Assembly: GCA_947172415.1 (NCBI GenBank)
Contig: OX359192.1
Span: 8,553,401-8,617,400, forward strand
DNA length: 64,000 nucleotides
Direction of reading: 5' to 3'
From: Chondrosia reniformis
Lineage: Eukaryota; Porifera; Demospongiae; Chondrillida; Chondrillidae
The translations under genes and the position numbers were made by a program. The notes under the pieces are model-generated. The model ran no database searches. It was given only the letters and a program-made list of their open reading frames with translations, and had not been told where the DNA came from. This document shows, piece by piece, positions 12,501-23,200 of this stretch (the stretch's first letter is position 1; every line of letters begins with the position of its first letter).

Positions 12501-15500
12501 TATCTGGTACTATAATCATTGTAATATTTTAATAATTGCATTTCCTGAATAATGTGAAATACAACAGTTTGTAGTACATTTAGAACAATGACACTAGTGC
12601 TGTTATAATATTCTATTGTGTCTGCAAACATTTGGAGAACTGTCTCAGTACAAGTTACTTTACAAATGCTGTGAAACATTAAAAGTGTATGAATACATCA
12701 GGACAGTCTGTGCATTGTGCAGTATACCAGTCCAGTATAAACCCACCCTTTCATCCGCATACATACACAATTAGACCTCATTCAAGCAGCTGTTCCAGTC
12801 AAAGTCAATATATTTCATTAACCTAGGTATCTTGGAGAGAATGGCCAGGAGACACCTTGGATACAGTTATGGTGAATCACTGTCTGACCTTATGAATGGA
12901 CCTATTAGAAAGAAACTGGGTATTATCCCAAATAATGTAATATGGGGTGGTAAGTGCACAGTACATGACAGTTGCTGCGCACAGTACGTGACAGTTGCTA
13001 TGCACTGTGGTCTTATGAAATACTTTGAAGTTTTGGGCAATCTATTGCATAGCCTGATTGCCATTAGAACTGTTGCTATGTATTACAGCTGATACTGGCC
13101 CTATATTGTATCTTGTCTTATTCCAGGTCAGTCTGGTGAAGTATTCTCCCACCAGAGTGGGGATTTTATGAAAGATGTTATCAGCTCTGGTGAGACGCCA
13201 TGTTTAATGACATAACTTGAAATACTAAGCTCTATCCCATGAATTGTCCAATTGAAAGGATTGCCACATTTGTATATACTTGAGTGACTCGGTCATTTAT
13301 CTGATTGTGTGGGTTACAGGTCCAACGAACTGTAGGCCAATGGGATACCACATCCAATCTCAGCATGACACACAATGTCTGATACATTAGTTCCAGGATA
13401 CAGTTTCCCTGACATTGTAAACCTCATTGTAGTTAAAGTGCAGTAAATTAATTAGCAGAGCTGCTTGAGGGTTCGATGGCTCTTTGATGGTAATTAGATT
13501 TAGACAGTTTATGAGGATTGATTGATGAAGGGTGATTAGTATGAAAGAGAAGAAGATTCCCACCTCATTATAATATATGTACATATGTATAACATATATT
13601 TAGAAAGTGTGTATTTTGCAATGCCAGTACTTGGCACTCGTGAGTTAAGACCATAAAGTAGGCACTAGATATTAATTTCAAATGATTAAAGCTTTAAAGG
13701 GTTAATGGGTATACGTATGTGGTTAACACTCAAATAAGTTCAGTATGTAGTAGGATTCCTAATAGCTTAACCTGTTTGGCTGGAGTTTGGACGGCTGTAC
13801 GACTCTCATGAAAATGGACAATAATCATAACCATATACAAAATCCATTTATCAAAGTGAAAGTGAAAAACAATTAGTAGCTTATATTATACTAATTGTGT
13901 TTTGATAGTATTGTCTCAATATTAGAACAGTCAAGGTGAAAATTGCCCCACTTTTATAGCCTAAAAAATATGTATTAATGTACCTATGCATTGTATCTTG
14001 ACACTTCTTATAGTTAATACATTGCTGAACAGTGGGCTCACTGTTGTTGTCTATTCGGGTCAGTTGGATCTCATCTGCTGCACACCAGGTGATTGTTTCA
14101 GTAACCCTTTGCAGTTTTTGTCAGATTCTTTCACAGTAAACTAGACCCACAAACATGTATTCACAGCACAACTGAGTATTTCCTAGAAAGGACTACATTT
14201 GACTTGCTGTAATATTCTATAGTGTTTGGGCCTCATCTGCTAGCCCTTCACTTGATCTGCATGCATGAGATCTGTTAGATGCAATGACTGCAGTTCAGTG
14301 CCCTCCTTCAGTTGGGGGAAGACTGCTAGGTCATGATTGAGGTTGATTTATGTTTGATCTGTTCGCAGGTACCTGGACTTGGGTAGAGAGGTTACAGTGG
14401 AAAGGATTAAAGAACTTTCTTGCCGCACAGCGTATTCCACTCTATGCTCCTTCCAAGGAGGCCACAAAGAACACTGGAGCATTCTTTCAAACTTATGCCA
14501 ACTTCTACTTCTATTGGATAATGGATGCAGGGCACATGGTCAGGTTATAGTAATCAGATATATACCATGACATCAATTGTTTGAAAACTTGAAGTGTATT
14601 GCAGTTTGTGGTGCATATTGCAAAGACGTGAGTCGGAATAACGATGAGTGTAGACCTTGTTATTCCAGCAGGTTAATGACGGTTCTATTTGTTATTAAAT
14701 ATGATTTTTAATGTTTTCTTTAGTCATGAGGTCACTGACTTGACCAAACTCTTATCAGTTTACAGAACTACTAAATTACTTATGGAACCAAGTCCTCTTT
14801 CGTTAACCATTTGTGACATCCGTCGGCGGTTTTAAACCTTTGTACTCTATGGGCGTGTTTGTTGCCCTTCTTTCAATATGTTTACAGTCTTTAGCTAAGA
14901 AAAGATATTTTACATATAAATATTTTATTATATGAATTATTTAGTTGCATGTACACTGATTTCATATCTGATGTCCTATGTCCTTATTTAAGAATGTAAC
15001 TCTGATACTTCAAATACAGCTGCACAAATAGCAATTTAGTACTAAGTACACAAGTAACAATTAGCTACGCTGTTGTACTCTATTGATACTGAAAACAGAA
15101 AGGTAATAATACAATCACAGAAATCCTTCAAAATTAATTTGCTTTTCGTCTGACCCAGTGGAAAAGAAAATTAGGATATGTTTGGCCAATCAAAATGTGG
15201 GACAAACCTTGTCCTCAGACACAACATTGCATTCATCGCAAATTGTTTTGAAAAGTTAATACATTTAGTGTGTTTTGAAGGGACAAGTATCTCACTTTAG
15301 GTAAATCTTTAACGGTGCCTGGTAACTTGTACTGTCCTTCCTAACCGGATAAACATAATTGATATTGGGCAGATACACTGTAAAGTGGTTATCTAATAGT
15401 ACTTTTGAAAACCTTTTAGAGAAATGCTACAGTTACAATGTATCAGTTAAATTATTTTCAGTCAAGATTGTAAATGCATGTAAACAGCTCTATTGTCTAG

Positions 15501-15601
15501 TTCCTCACTTACAATTATATATTCCTTTTGTTATATCTCAGGTGCCAAAAGATAATGGAGAGATGGCCCTGGAAATGCTAACACGAGTAATAACTCAATG
15601 A
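6506..15601 (+). CDS. SCPEP1: Retinoid-inducible serine carboxypeptidase-like protein (peptidase S10)
   Basis: Thirteen exons with consistent phases: 6506-6688, 6875-6964, 8049-8204, 9336-9410, 9935-10007, 10341-10378, 10931-11059, 11876-11969, 12827-12949, 13127-13189, 14014-14088, 14369-14538 and 15542-15601. They encode about 442 aa, close to human SCPEP1. The ATG at 6506 opens a hydrophobic signal peptide (MAVSIPTLVLVLLIPTLITA). The S10 landmarks follow in order: GGPGASS (oxyanion region), DNPVGTGYSYV, the nucleophile Ser in ESYGG, GDSWISPV, NGPIRKKL, the catalytic Asp in GQLDL and the catalytic His in DAGHMV. All three triad residues are present, so it is predicted to be an active secreted or lysosomal carboxypeptidase. 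Exon 8 has two in-phase donors 15 bp apart: GT after 11969 or GC after 11984. Introns hold a minisatellite and copies of a dispersed repeat. The product name is secure; orthology to SCPEP1 is inferred from remembered similarity. Confidence 0.93.
8384..8456 (+). repeat. Dispersed repeat family R, copy 1
   Basis: Contains the core CCTATAGGGAACTAAACCT preceded by a GAAAAATCTAATACACCATTT-like segment. The same order of blocks recurs at about 10612, 22830, 23484 and 51895. This copy lies in a SCPEP1 intron. Confidence 0.75.
10612..10690 (+). repeat. Dispersed repeat family R, copy 2
   Basis: Shows GCACCATTCTCTTACATGCTAT, then AAAAGGCCTATAGGGAACTA and AACCTATGAGAG. It has the same block order as the other copies and lies in a SCPEP1 intron. 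Confidence 0.7.
11080..11205 (+). repeat. ~33-bp tandem repeat in SCPEP1 intron 7
   Basis: About four copies of a unit containing TAGTGACTGGTTGATATACA and TAAGGTTCAAGG. Confidence 0.85.
11442..11785 (+). repeat. C-rich minisatellite (CTGCCGCCCTC units)
   Basis: Tandem 11-14-bp units of the type CTGCCGCCCTC and CAGCTGCCCTC fill part of SCPEP1 intron 7. All three forward frames stay open across it, producing Pro-rich spurious ORFs. It is strongly strand-asymmetric, with a pyrimidine-rich top strand. Confidence 0.95.
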
Positions 15602-15816
15602 ATACATCTAACTTTAATCTATTAGGTAGAGTACTACCTGTTATGACTGATTATGTAAGCATTATGTAACCAATCATCGACAGTGTTGCAAGTGTATGCG
15701 TGACCCTTGACCTAAGGTCATTGGGCGCCTTTTGAATAAGTTTCAAGGTGAAAGGTCACAATTCACTTTGATGTTCGTTGCTTATAAAGTTGAGAGTGAA
15801 GTTCAGCACGGTCTAT

Positions 15817-18179
15817 ATGTTACGCCACGTAGACGATAGTTTGGGTTGTTCGGAAGGTTTCGACAAAATGCTAGACGATAACTCCACGAAATCTGAGTTT
15901 CTAGAGAACGGCGAGGAGCGAGAGGAAGCGCACAAGTCTCCTCCAGCGAGTCCCCAACAGCACGGTCAAGTTGGTTTTCCACCATGCGTAGTGTGCGGCG
16001 ACAAGTCGTCAGGTAACCACTTCGGTGTCATTAGCTGCGAAGCGTGCAAGAGCTTCTTTAGGCGAAGCGTTCGCGCCAATCGGCAATACGTGTGTAGAGC
16101 AATGGACAAGAACGCCTGCCCAGTGACAGTCAAGACTCGAAACAGATGTCAACACTGCCGACTAGAGAAATGTTTACATGCAGGAATGAGACGAGAAGGT
16201 AGGTGTCTTTAGATAATACTTGAATTGCAACGCTTTAGTAAGTAAAATTTCATGTATTTCCAGTGCTGTCAATATTGCTCGTTAATTTGAGCGCCGTAGA
16301 GATAGTAGTTGCAGTGTGAGGATTTGACATAAAATAAAGGCAGTATATGTATACGTACGTATGTCTATTGTGGCGCCTCTGTTGGCGCATGAGTGTCAAA
16401 ACTCACGTTTCTCGGTAGCTGAATTCGAATGATTGGCGTCATGTCCAATACAAAATACAATGGGTTTATAGTGTGTCATGGTCACCACAAAAGTTTAGGA
16501 AATAAACTCTCTCCCCTTCCTGTCTATTGACTGGTCGTGAATGGCATCTCTGTTATTAATTAATATTATTGAATAGAACTATGTCAGGACAAGGGTAGAT
16601 TGGGAAGCAATCGATTCCACAAGAATTCCCAACTCTGGGTGACATTTATGTATTTGGACAATTAACCTACACTCACCTGGCTTCTCTTGTCTGCAGCTGT
16701 CCAGGAAGAACGTGCCTTCTCTCCAGCCAAGATCCCCTGTAGGCCTGGGATGATACAAAACCATCAGGATACGTTCCAGCCCCCAGCAGTTATATCTAAT
16801 GGGAGCATACCCTTCAATTTGACAGCTCCCATATCTCAGCAGACTTCTCCTGTCAATGGCATTCAGACCATCACTATTCCGTCACTTGCTCCCTACCAAT
16901 ATATAGCACAGGCTCCAGTGCAGTTTGTTAGTATTCCCATGCCACAGGCTAACAACCAGACCATCATGCATTCACAGCCTAATGTGGCCATTGTTAGCAA
17001 GCCCTCACTGTTTAAGGAGCTCTTCACTCAAGCGTCACCTCAATTCATAATCTCTCAAAGCCCACCATTAGGGTCAGATAGAGCAGACTATGCTGAGAAA
17101 CAGGTCATGAGGACCTCCCCTCCTCTCTCCTCCCCAAACATCAAGGAACTACCCATCTTAAAAACTGAACCAGATAGAGCACAAATCAGGTATCCAGAAT
17201 GGAGTGCAGAAGAGCCTCGGAAATCAGCCTCCCCTCTTCCCCCAGTTGACCTTGACAAGCTGGTCAAGATGCAGGAGGACAGCATTAGAATACTGTCCAA
17301 AAGGGTCGACAAAGAGGGAGTAGAATCTGCTCAAGAGACTCTTATGTTGTTGATAACTTGGGCCCAATCCATTCCAGCCTTTGTGAAGCTACCGAGAGAT
17401 GCCAAGCAGAAGTGTCTGAAGAACTGCTGGGCTGAACAGATCCTCCTGAGCCTCATCTACAGACGGATGAAGAATGGTACTCATGATAAACATTCTATGG
17501 AGGGCATGCATCAAGATGATTTCGCCTCAGTTCTCACAAGATTGGCCAAAGAAGTTGGAAAGACTGTCAAGCATTTAAAGCTCAATTCGAGAGAAGTTGT
17601 ATGCTTGCAATTACTGCTCTTGTTTAATGCCGGTAAGTGATGTAATGAACTGACCTACTCATTAGTCTGAGAAGCGGTCATTCCAAGCGTGACCACTATT
17701 CCACAAGGGTCATAGGTTGAGTCACTTAACATTCTTAAAGTCAAGTGTACCCTGAACCTTTATGTGTTGCCATAGGCTGACCCTGCTGAACTCAGGGTCT
17801 TCACAAAATTCTTTTTTTGTTGTATAGAAGGTTATGTAGGGATTTCTTAGTAATTGATATCTTTTGTATCGTGTACCATGGTAACTATCTATGTAACTAG
17901 ATTCCTTTTATGAGGATGTGATTTTTTGTTGTAGATGCACTTGAACTAGATCCTGACATGAGAAGAGAAGTACAACAAATCCAGGACCATGTTCTGCTAG
18001 CACTTGAAGAACACTGTAGTTCTCAGGATTCCAAGAATTCACAGAGATTTGGGAAACTACTGGTGATGATTGCAACACTCAAAAGTATTACACATGATGC
18101 ACTCCATCGCTCTGAACTTAGCCGCTCCTTAGAAGCAGCAAGTATCACTGAAAACTTAATTGACTCACTCATTATTTAA
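15817..18179 (+). CDS. NR2-class nuclear receptor (RXR/HNF4/TLX-like), C4 zinc finger plus ligand-binding domain
   Basis: Three exons (15817-16198, 16697-17632, 17935-18179) give about 520 aa. The DNA-binding domain lies near residues 55-125, starting [14 protein letters not shown]. It has eight zinc-ligand Cys and ends in EAVQEER across the first intron, the junction typical of RXR and other NR2 receptors. The P-box reads CEACKS instead of the usual NR2 CEGCKG or CDGCKG. The D-box has seven residues between its cysteines, as in TLX-type receptors. A Gln/Pro-rich hinge of ~170 aa follows. The ligand-binding domain (about 310-520) has the helix 3-5 signature around [19 protein letters not shown] and an RXR-like tail ([15 protein letters not shown]). 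The last helix, LIDSLII, lacks the Glu of a standard AF-2. Sponge receptors of this type are known as the basal animal class. An ATG at about 15868 is an alternative start. The gene lies 216 bp downstream of SCPEP1 on the same strand. Confidence 0.92.
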
Positions 18180-18904
18180 TCATCTTGGAAGCAGTTTTTA
18201 ACTTTTAACTGTACACAATTTGTACTAGCACATGTATCACTTTTAGATTGTAATGTGAAACGTGAATAGTACATACGTATATACAAAATCTAAAATGCTG
18301 TGTTAGCTGGAAGTGTCAAGCGAGTGTTGATAAAAAGGAAAAAGATGCTTCCTGTCAGCTAAGGCAGCTTCTAGTTGCCTGTGCTTCTCCTGAGGACAGA
18401 GGTAGGGAATGCAAAGTGTACACATGACGCAATTGTGGCTGTAGACTAGGTACATATGACATAATTTATGGATATGTGTCAGTTTGTAATTTTATACCCT
18501 GGGTTGGTGTTTGATAGGCCAATAGAGTTAGGCATGGCACCACTGATCAGGACCCCACCCATGGATCCAATGGAGTGGTTGGCGCATGTACAGGTTCGGG
18601 GATGGAGGTACAGGTGCAGTCAATGTCTATATATGGTACTCGGCAATCCAATTAATGGTATTTGAAAGGTTCAGGGGTTAAACCAGACCAATGTATATCA
18701 AATTACCAAAGGATCAAATAGAAGCCACAAAATGACTAACATCATCCAATGAGTGTATACAGGTCAGTTTTATAACCAGGAAGATGTGGTTGATTTGGGA
18801 TAGAATCTTTAGAATTAATAAATTTTTAATTAATGTATAAAGTGATTTAACTCTTAAAAGTGCTGCAAACTAGGGAAGAGGGGACACCACAATTCAACTA
18901 CCAT
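18180..18904. other. Intergenic region with no gene seen
   Basis: This lies between the receptor stop codon and the probable 3' end of MRPL42, which are convergent. Short ORFs here (for example 18468-18665) have no family resemblance. It probably holds the two 3' UTRs. Confidence 0.5.
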
Positions 18905-20235
18905 TTATGTCATTTCCCACAAACACTTGAGCACAGACAGAGGACCAACCTCCTCCTGTTTAGATATGTAGATCTTTCTCTGATGTGGCCTCATTTGAGA
19001 CATCTTTCTCTTTTCTTCCATTAGAAAGGCCTTTCTTTTTACTGGTAGAGGTGCTATTTGTCTAAGGAAGAAAGAGTTTCATGTACAGAGATGTGTTGTG
19101 CAGGGCATGCATCCATGAAATCAACACCAAGTATAGAGGAAAAGAGAGATTCCAACAGGAAAGCCAATTGATCAGTAGATAAGTCATACCCAATCACAGA
19201 TGGCTCAGTCATAAAAAGCTTTGCCAAAGTTCCCATGCTCCAAATAAAAGGATCTTCCTCTCTTAATTTCCTTATTAACATCTCCTACAAAGGATATTGG
19301 ACAGTAACTGTATTTTCGCACTGTAATAAGATATGGAACGTCCATTTTGCCTTGCTCATTTTTATTAAGCTAATTTATAAAAGAAATGTAACTTTACCCA
19401 GGAAACACTTGAAACACTATTAGATAAGATCTTTAAAGGCAGAATACCTCATCGTTTGTGATGGTCCGGCTTCCCACTCCCACTCCTTTATGCTTGGGCG
19501 AGAGAGGCTATGCAATGAAAAAATAACACTTACTTGGAATGGAATTTAATGATTACTATGTATGTGCACAGACCTTCAGATGTGACTTTAATAACAAAAG
19601 TATTCATACAAGTAATAATAAAAGTAAAGCTACAATTCATTAATACAAACCCCAGTTTTCCTATTCGGCATAATCAATAAACCTTTTGACCCTTGTCCAT
19701 TGTTAATAAAAATTTGTTATTCTTATGAAAGCATTGTGAACAAAGAGTTACATTGAATTAAGTCTACACTCTACACAAAGAATAATTTTTCCAATTTGTG
19801 TTCTATCCAGAGTTTGACAAGTGAAAGTGGACTAAATAGAGCATTGGACCTGCCCACTCAGTAACAATCCAAACGCAACATTCAGGTCATTGAAATAATT
19901 GGCTATCTCGCTAGTCAGTTTGGAATGCAAAACTAATCACGGACAATGTGCTTTAGACTCCGAGCATAAAATAACGAAAAGACTTGCGTTTGCTGCTAAT
20001 CCAAAATACTGGTACCTTTGTTAATTCTACGTCAACCTCTTGCCTGGGATGTAGACACACAATCGCTCTACCATCTCTTGCTATAGCTCGTTCGGACATC
20101 ATTCGAATGCCACGAATGCTGTAATCAGGGAAAATATAATAGACATACGTGTCTAGACTAACATATACTGACAACATGCCTCGAGTTCCATGATATAGAG
20201 TACAATTGCACTAACGACACAGTCTTGGAAGCCAT
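18905..20235 (-). CDS. MRPL42: Mitochondrial ribosomal protein mL42
   Basis: Minus-strand exons: 20216-20235 (MASKTVS), 20016-20118, 19448-19507, 19190-19284 and a last exon from 19061. All phases match for the first four joins. The core SERAIARDGRAIVCLHP followed by VDVELTKPLSP matches the family segment seen in human MRPL42 (DGRTIVCYHPS, then EHTKPIP). The helical part EEDPFIWSMGTLAKLF follows. The product is a small structural subunit of the mitochondrial large ribosome, in the matrix. The 3' end is uncertain. The likeliest model uses the donor GTATGA after 19190 and the acceptor at 19062 (CTTCCTTAG), ending at 18905. Using GTGATT would end at 18960, and no splicing would end at 19054. None of these restores the HRWYP motif of other animals, so the C-terminus is divergent or mis-modelled. 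Confidence 0.8.
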
Positions 20236-20293
20236 CTTTTAATTGTCCTATAATATTTATGCGGTTTTCATCGGGCTGCGTGCGACACTGCGA
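20236..20293. promoter_or_regulatory. 58-bp divergent promoter, MRPL42 / GGT-like gene
   Basis: Only 58 bases separate the two start codons, so both core promoters and 5' UTRs must overlap or extend into the coding exons. The spacer contains an A/T stretch (TATAATATTTAT at about 20249-20260). No other element was recognised. Confidence 0.6.
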
Positions 20294-23200
20294 ATGGAGT
20301 TTCCTTCCAAGAGAAGTCCCCTCATATGTCTTCATGGCTGTGTTTGTAGTAGCACACCATTGGCCGCTGAAGCAGGATACAGGATATTGCGCGCTGGCGG
20401 GAATGCAGCTGATGCAGCGATAGCCATCGCTGCTGCACTGAACGTGACGGAACCGTGCAGTACCGGTTTAGGAGGAGATTGCTTTTGTCTCTTTTATGAT
20501 GCAAAGCATAAAAAAGTGCGTGGATTAAACGGAAGGCAAGTAATTTCAGTTTCATAGGAGATCGATCATTAATGTGTTCGGGTCCGTGAGCTAAGGGATT
20601 TGCTTGCAAGATCCTATGCATGGAAGGATGTCCTCTGCAGAATGTTAGTTAATTTGGTTGATCCGCTTGCATCACTGTCTGTATCAGTGGGTTGCAATAT
20701 TAATACAGGAGCACAATGGTCACATAGGGGTCGGTCGCTATTTTTTCGTGCCATTCAGTAACTGGATATTGTTTGATCTAATTGGCCGTTAATGTCAAAG
20801 GACGTAGGGTTTAATTAACGTAACAATATCAGTGTCTCCGGCTTTGATGGCAATGCTCCTCATATAAAATCATTCTACGTAAAGGTACGGATTAACTTTT
20901 ATAGAATCAAGATGGCAGCAGTGTTAGTACTTAAATGACATAATAAGTGCAAGTTTATCTTTGAAGAGTAACACTTAACTGACTATAATCTTATCTTAGA
21001 TATATATTAGACAGAAATCTATTTTTAGGAAATCAATCTGTCCTATTGTCACTCTTGAATTTACCAAACACAATTGGATTGGCCTTTTCATAATCAAAGA
21101 ATGAACTTAATTGTTTGTCTTAATGTAATGTAAAATTGTCAATTGAGGTCAATTCTGTTAGTTGTACCTTGCTCCTGCTCATAGTCCCAGACAAGTCCTG
21201 ATTAGCTGGTATGAACCCACACTGTATTGTGAGCTAGTTTCTCTGCCGTTTGTCTCATGCAATGGTCTTGGATCAGTTCAATTAGCTCAATTACCGAAGC
21301 CAAAACATGCAGTGCAGTTTACTAACATGATATATGGTAGTAATTTGCCTCACATCAGCCAAAGACTAATTGCTTTCTCTGTTCCTCATTAGTGGTCGAG
21401 CTCCTCACAGGCTCTCTCTGGAGGTGCTGAAAGGGCTGGGCTACAGTATGAATGCCCCTGTCCCAGCTAGGCATGCCCTGAATGTTACTGTACCAGGGGC
21501 AGCAGCTGGATGGGTGGATACTGTACAGCAGTTTGGAAGTGGAAAGGCAAGGAGGCTTACAGTATTGACCTTAACTGATTGGTAGTCATTATCTTCCTTG
21601 TATATACTTGTGTGTATAGTTGTCACTGCTTGAAATACTGTCTCCAGCCATTGACCTTGCTGAGGGGGGTTTCCCTGTGTCTCCTACGGTGGCTGTGGGC
21701 TGGGCCCAGGGGGAGGAGCTGCTGCTCCAGGAAGGCAACCCCCACGGAATACATATGCTATACCAAGGCACAAGGGCCCCCAGGGCTGGGGAGGTCATGA
21801 GACTACCACTGCTGGCAAATACCTTCAAGGTAGCCAAAGTAATGTTTTTTTTTACCAAGTTTGTATAAAAAGTGTTTACAGAAATTTTATGAACTTATTT
21901 GCTTTTTAAGCTTTTGATAATCACTCTTTTGTTTCATAATTATTTCCAGTTCTTCCATTTCTCTATTCTTGTAATTGACAATCACAGCCTGTAATGTAAT
22001 GTAACAATTCATACTGAAAGTATACAGCAATATATACATATATCATCTGTTTATTGTACTACTGACGGATTGGTCTGTGTCTGTTAGGTGTTAGCTAAGG
22101 AAGGGAAAAAAGGATTTTATGAAGGTCAAATTGCTAAATCAATTGTTGACATTGTTGGATCAAGAGGTGGTTGCTTGGCAATGGAAGACCTCCAGAGTCA
22201 CTTGAGTACATTTGATGATCCAATCAAGGTGACCTACAAAGGTGTCAACGTGTGGGAGATGCCTCCCAGCGGACAAGGGTTGACTGCTTTGATGGCATTA
22301 AACATCTTAAAAGGGTTCGACTTCAAAGGTACGTATGATACCATTTAAGGGAGGCATATTTAATATGGAGAAAGTATAATTATTAAAAAGGGATACAATA
22401 GAGAAATGACGAAATTATATATTAATATCAAGAATATTTGCTTGGCAAATATAATGTAGATATAGCTATATATAAATTGTATGTAACTTGTAAGTATTTA
22501 ATAATCAAATGTGCAGTACTTGTTATGTACTAATTGTTGGTTTATTGATTGTACAAGTGTATCCGTAAAGTGTTCATCAGCGTACAAGGACCTGATGAAA
22601 TGTGTTTAGTTCTAAGTGCGTAAGTTGTGAGACGGTAAAGGATGACTTACAGCATTGAAGGGCTACTAACTAACCTGACCTTTGACCTCGAACTGCTAGG
22701 ATCACAATGCTATCACCTACCTTATCAACTTACTAGTACACTCTCAGGCAGGCGTTAATTGATTTCCACTCCGAATAGCATCCTTGGAATGTATAGAGCA
22801 TCACATGAGTTGGTAGCAGTAAATCAGATCCAGCGTACCAAATCTAATACACCAATTTCCTACATACGTACATGCTATGCCTATTCTGTAATAAATAAAA
22901 AGCCTATGGGGAACTAAACCTGATGAGAGCTGGGATGAGGATACAGGTCTTTGTCTTTTTCTTTATCTTTTGTAAATCCCTTCCCATCCCTTGCACTCGA
23001 TGGAGATGTGACTGCTCAAGTGGTCTTGCATTTTCAGTCATACTCAAGTGTAGGCTTTCTCTCTATCCAATCCCTGTAGATATTGCATATGGGAGTGCAG
23101 GGTACTGGCACCTGGTGATTGAGGCCCTGAAGATCAGCTTCGCTGACACCTGTTGGTACGTGACTGACCCGTCCAAAGGAACCTGTCCGGTAGACCATCT

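Noticed and set aside
18468..18665. Plus-strand 65-aa ORF downstream of the nuclear receptor
   Set aside because: No homology, no splice context, and it lies in the probable 3' UTR or intergenic zone.
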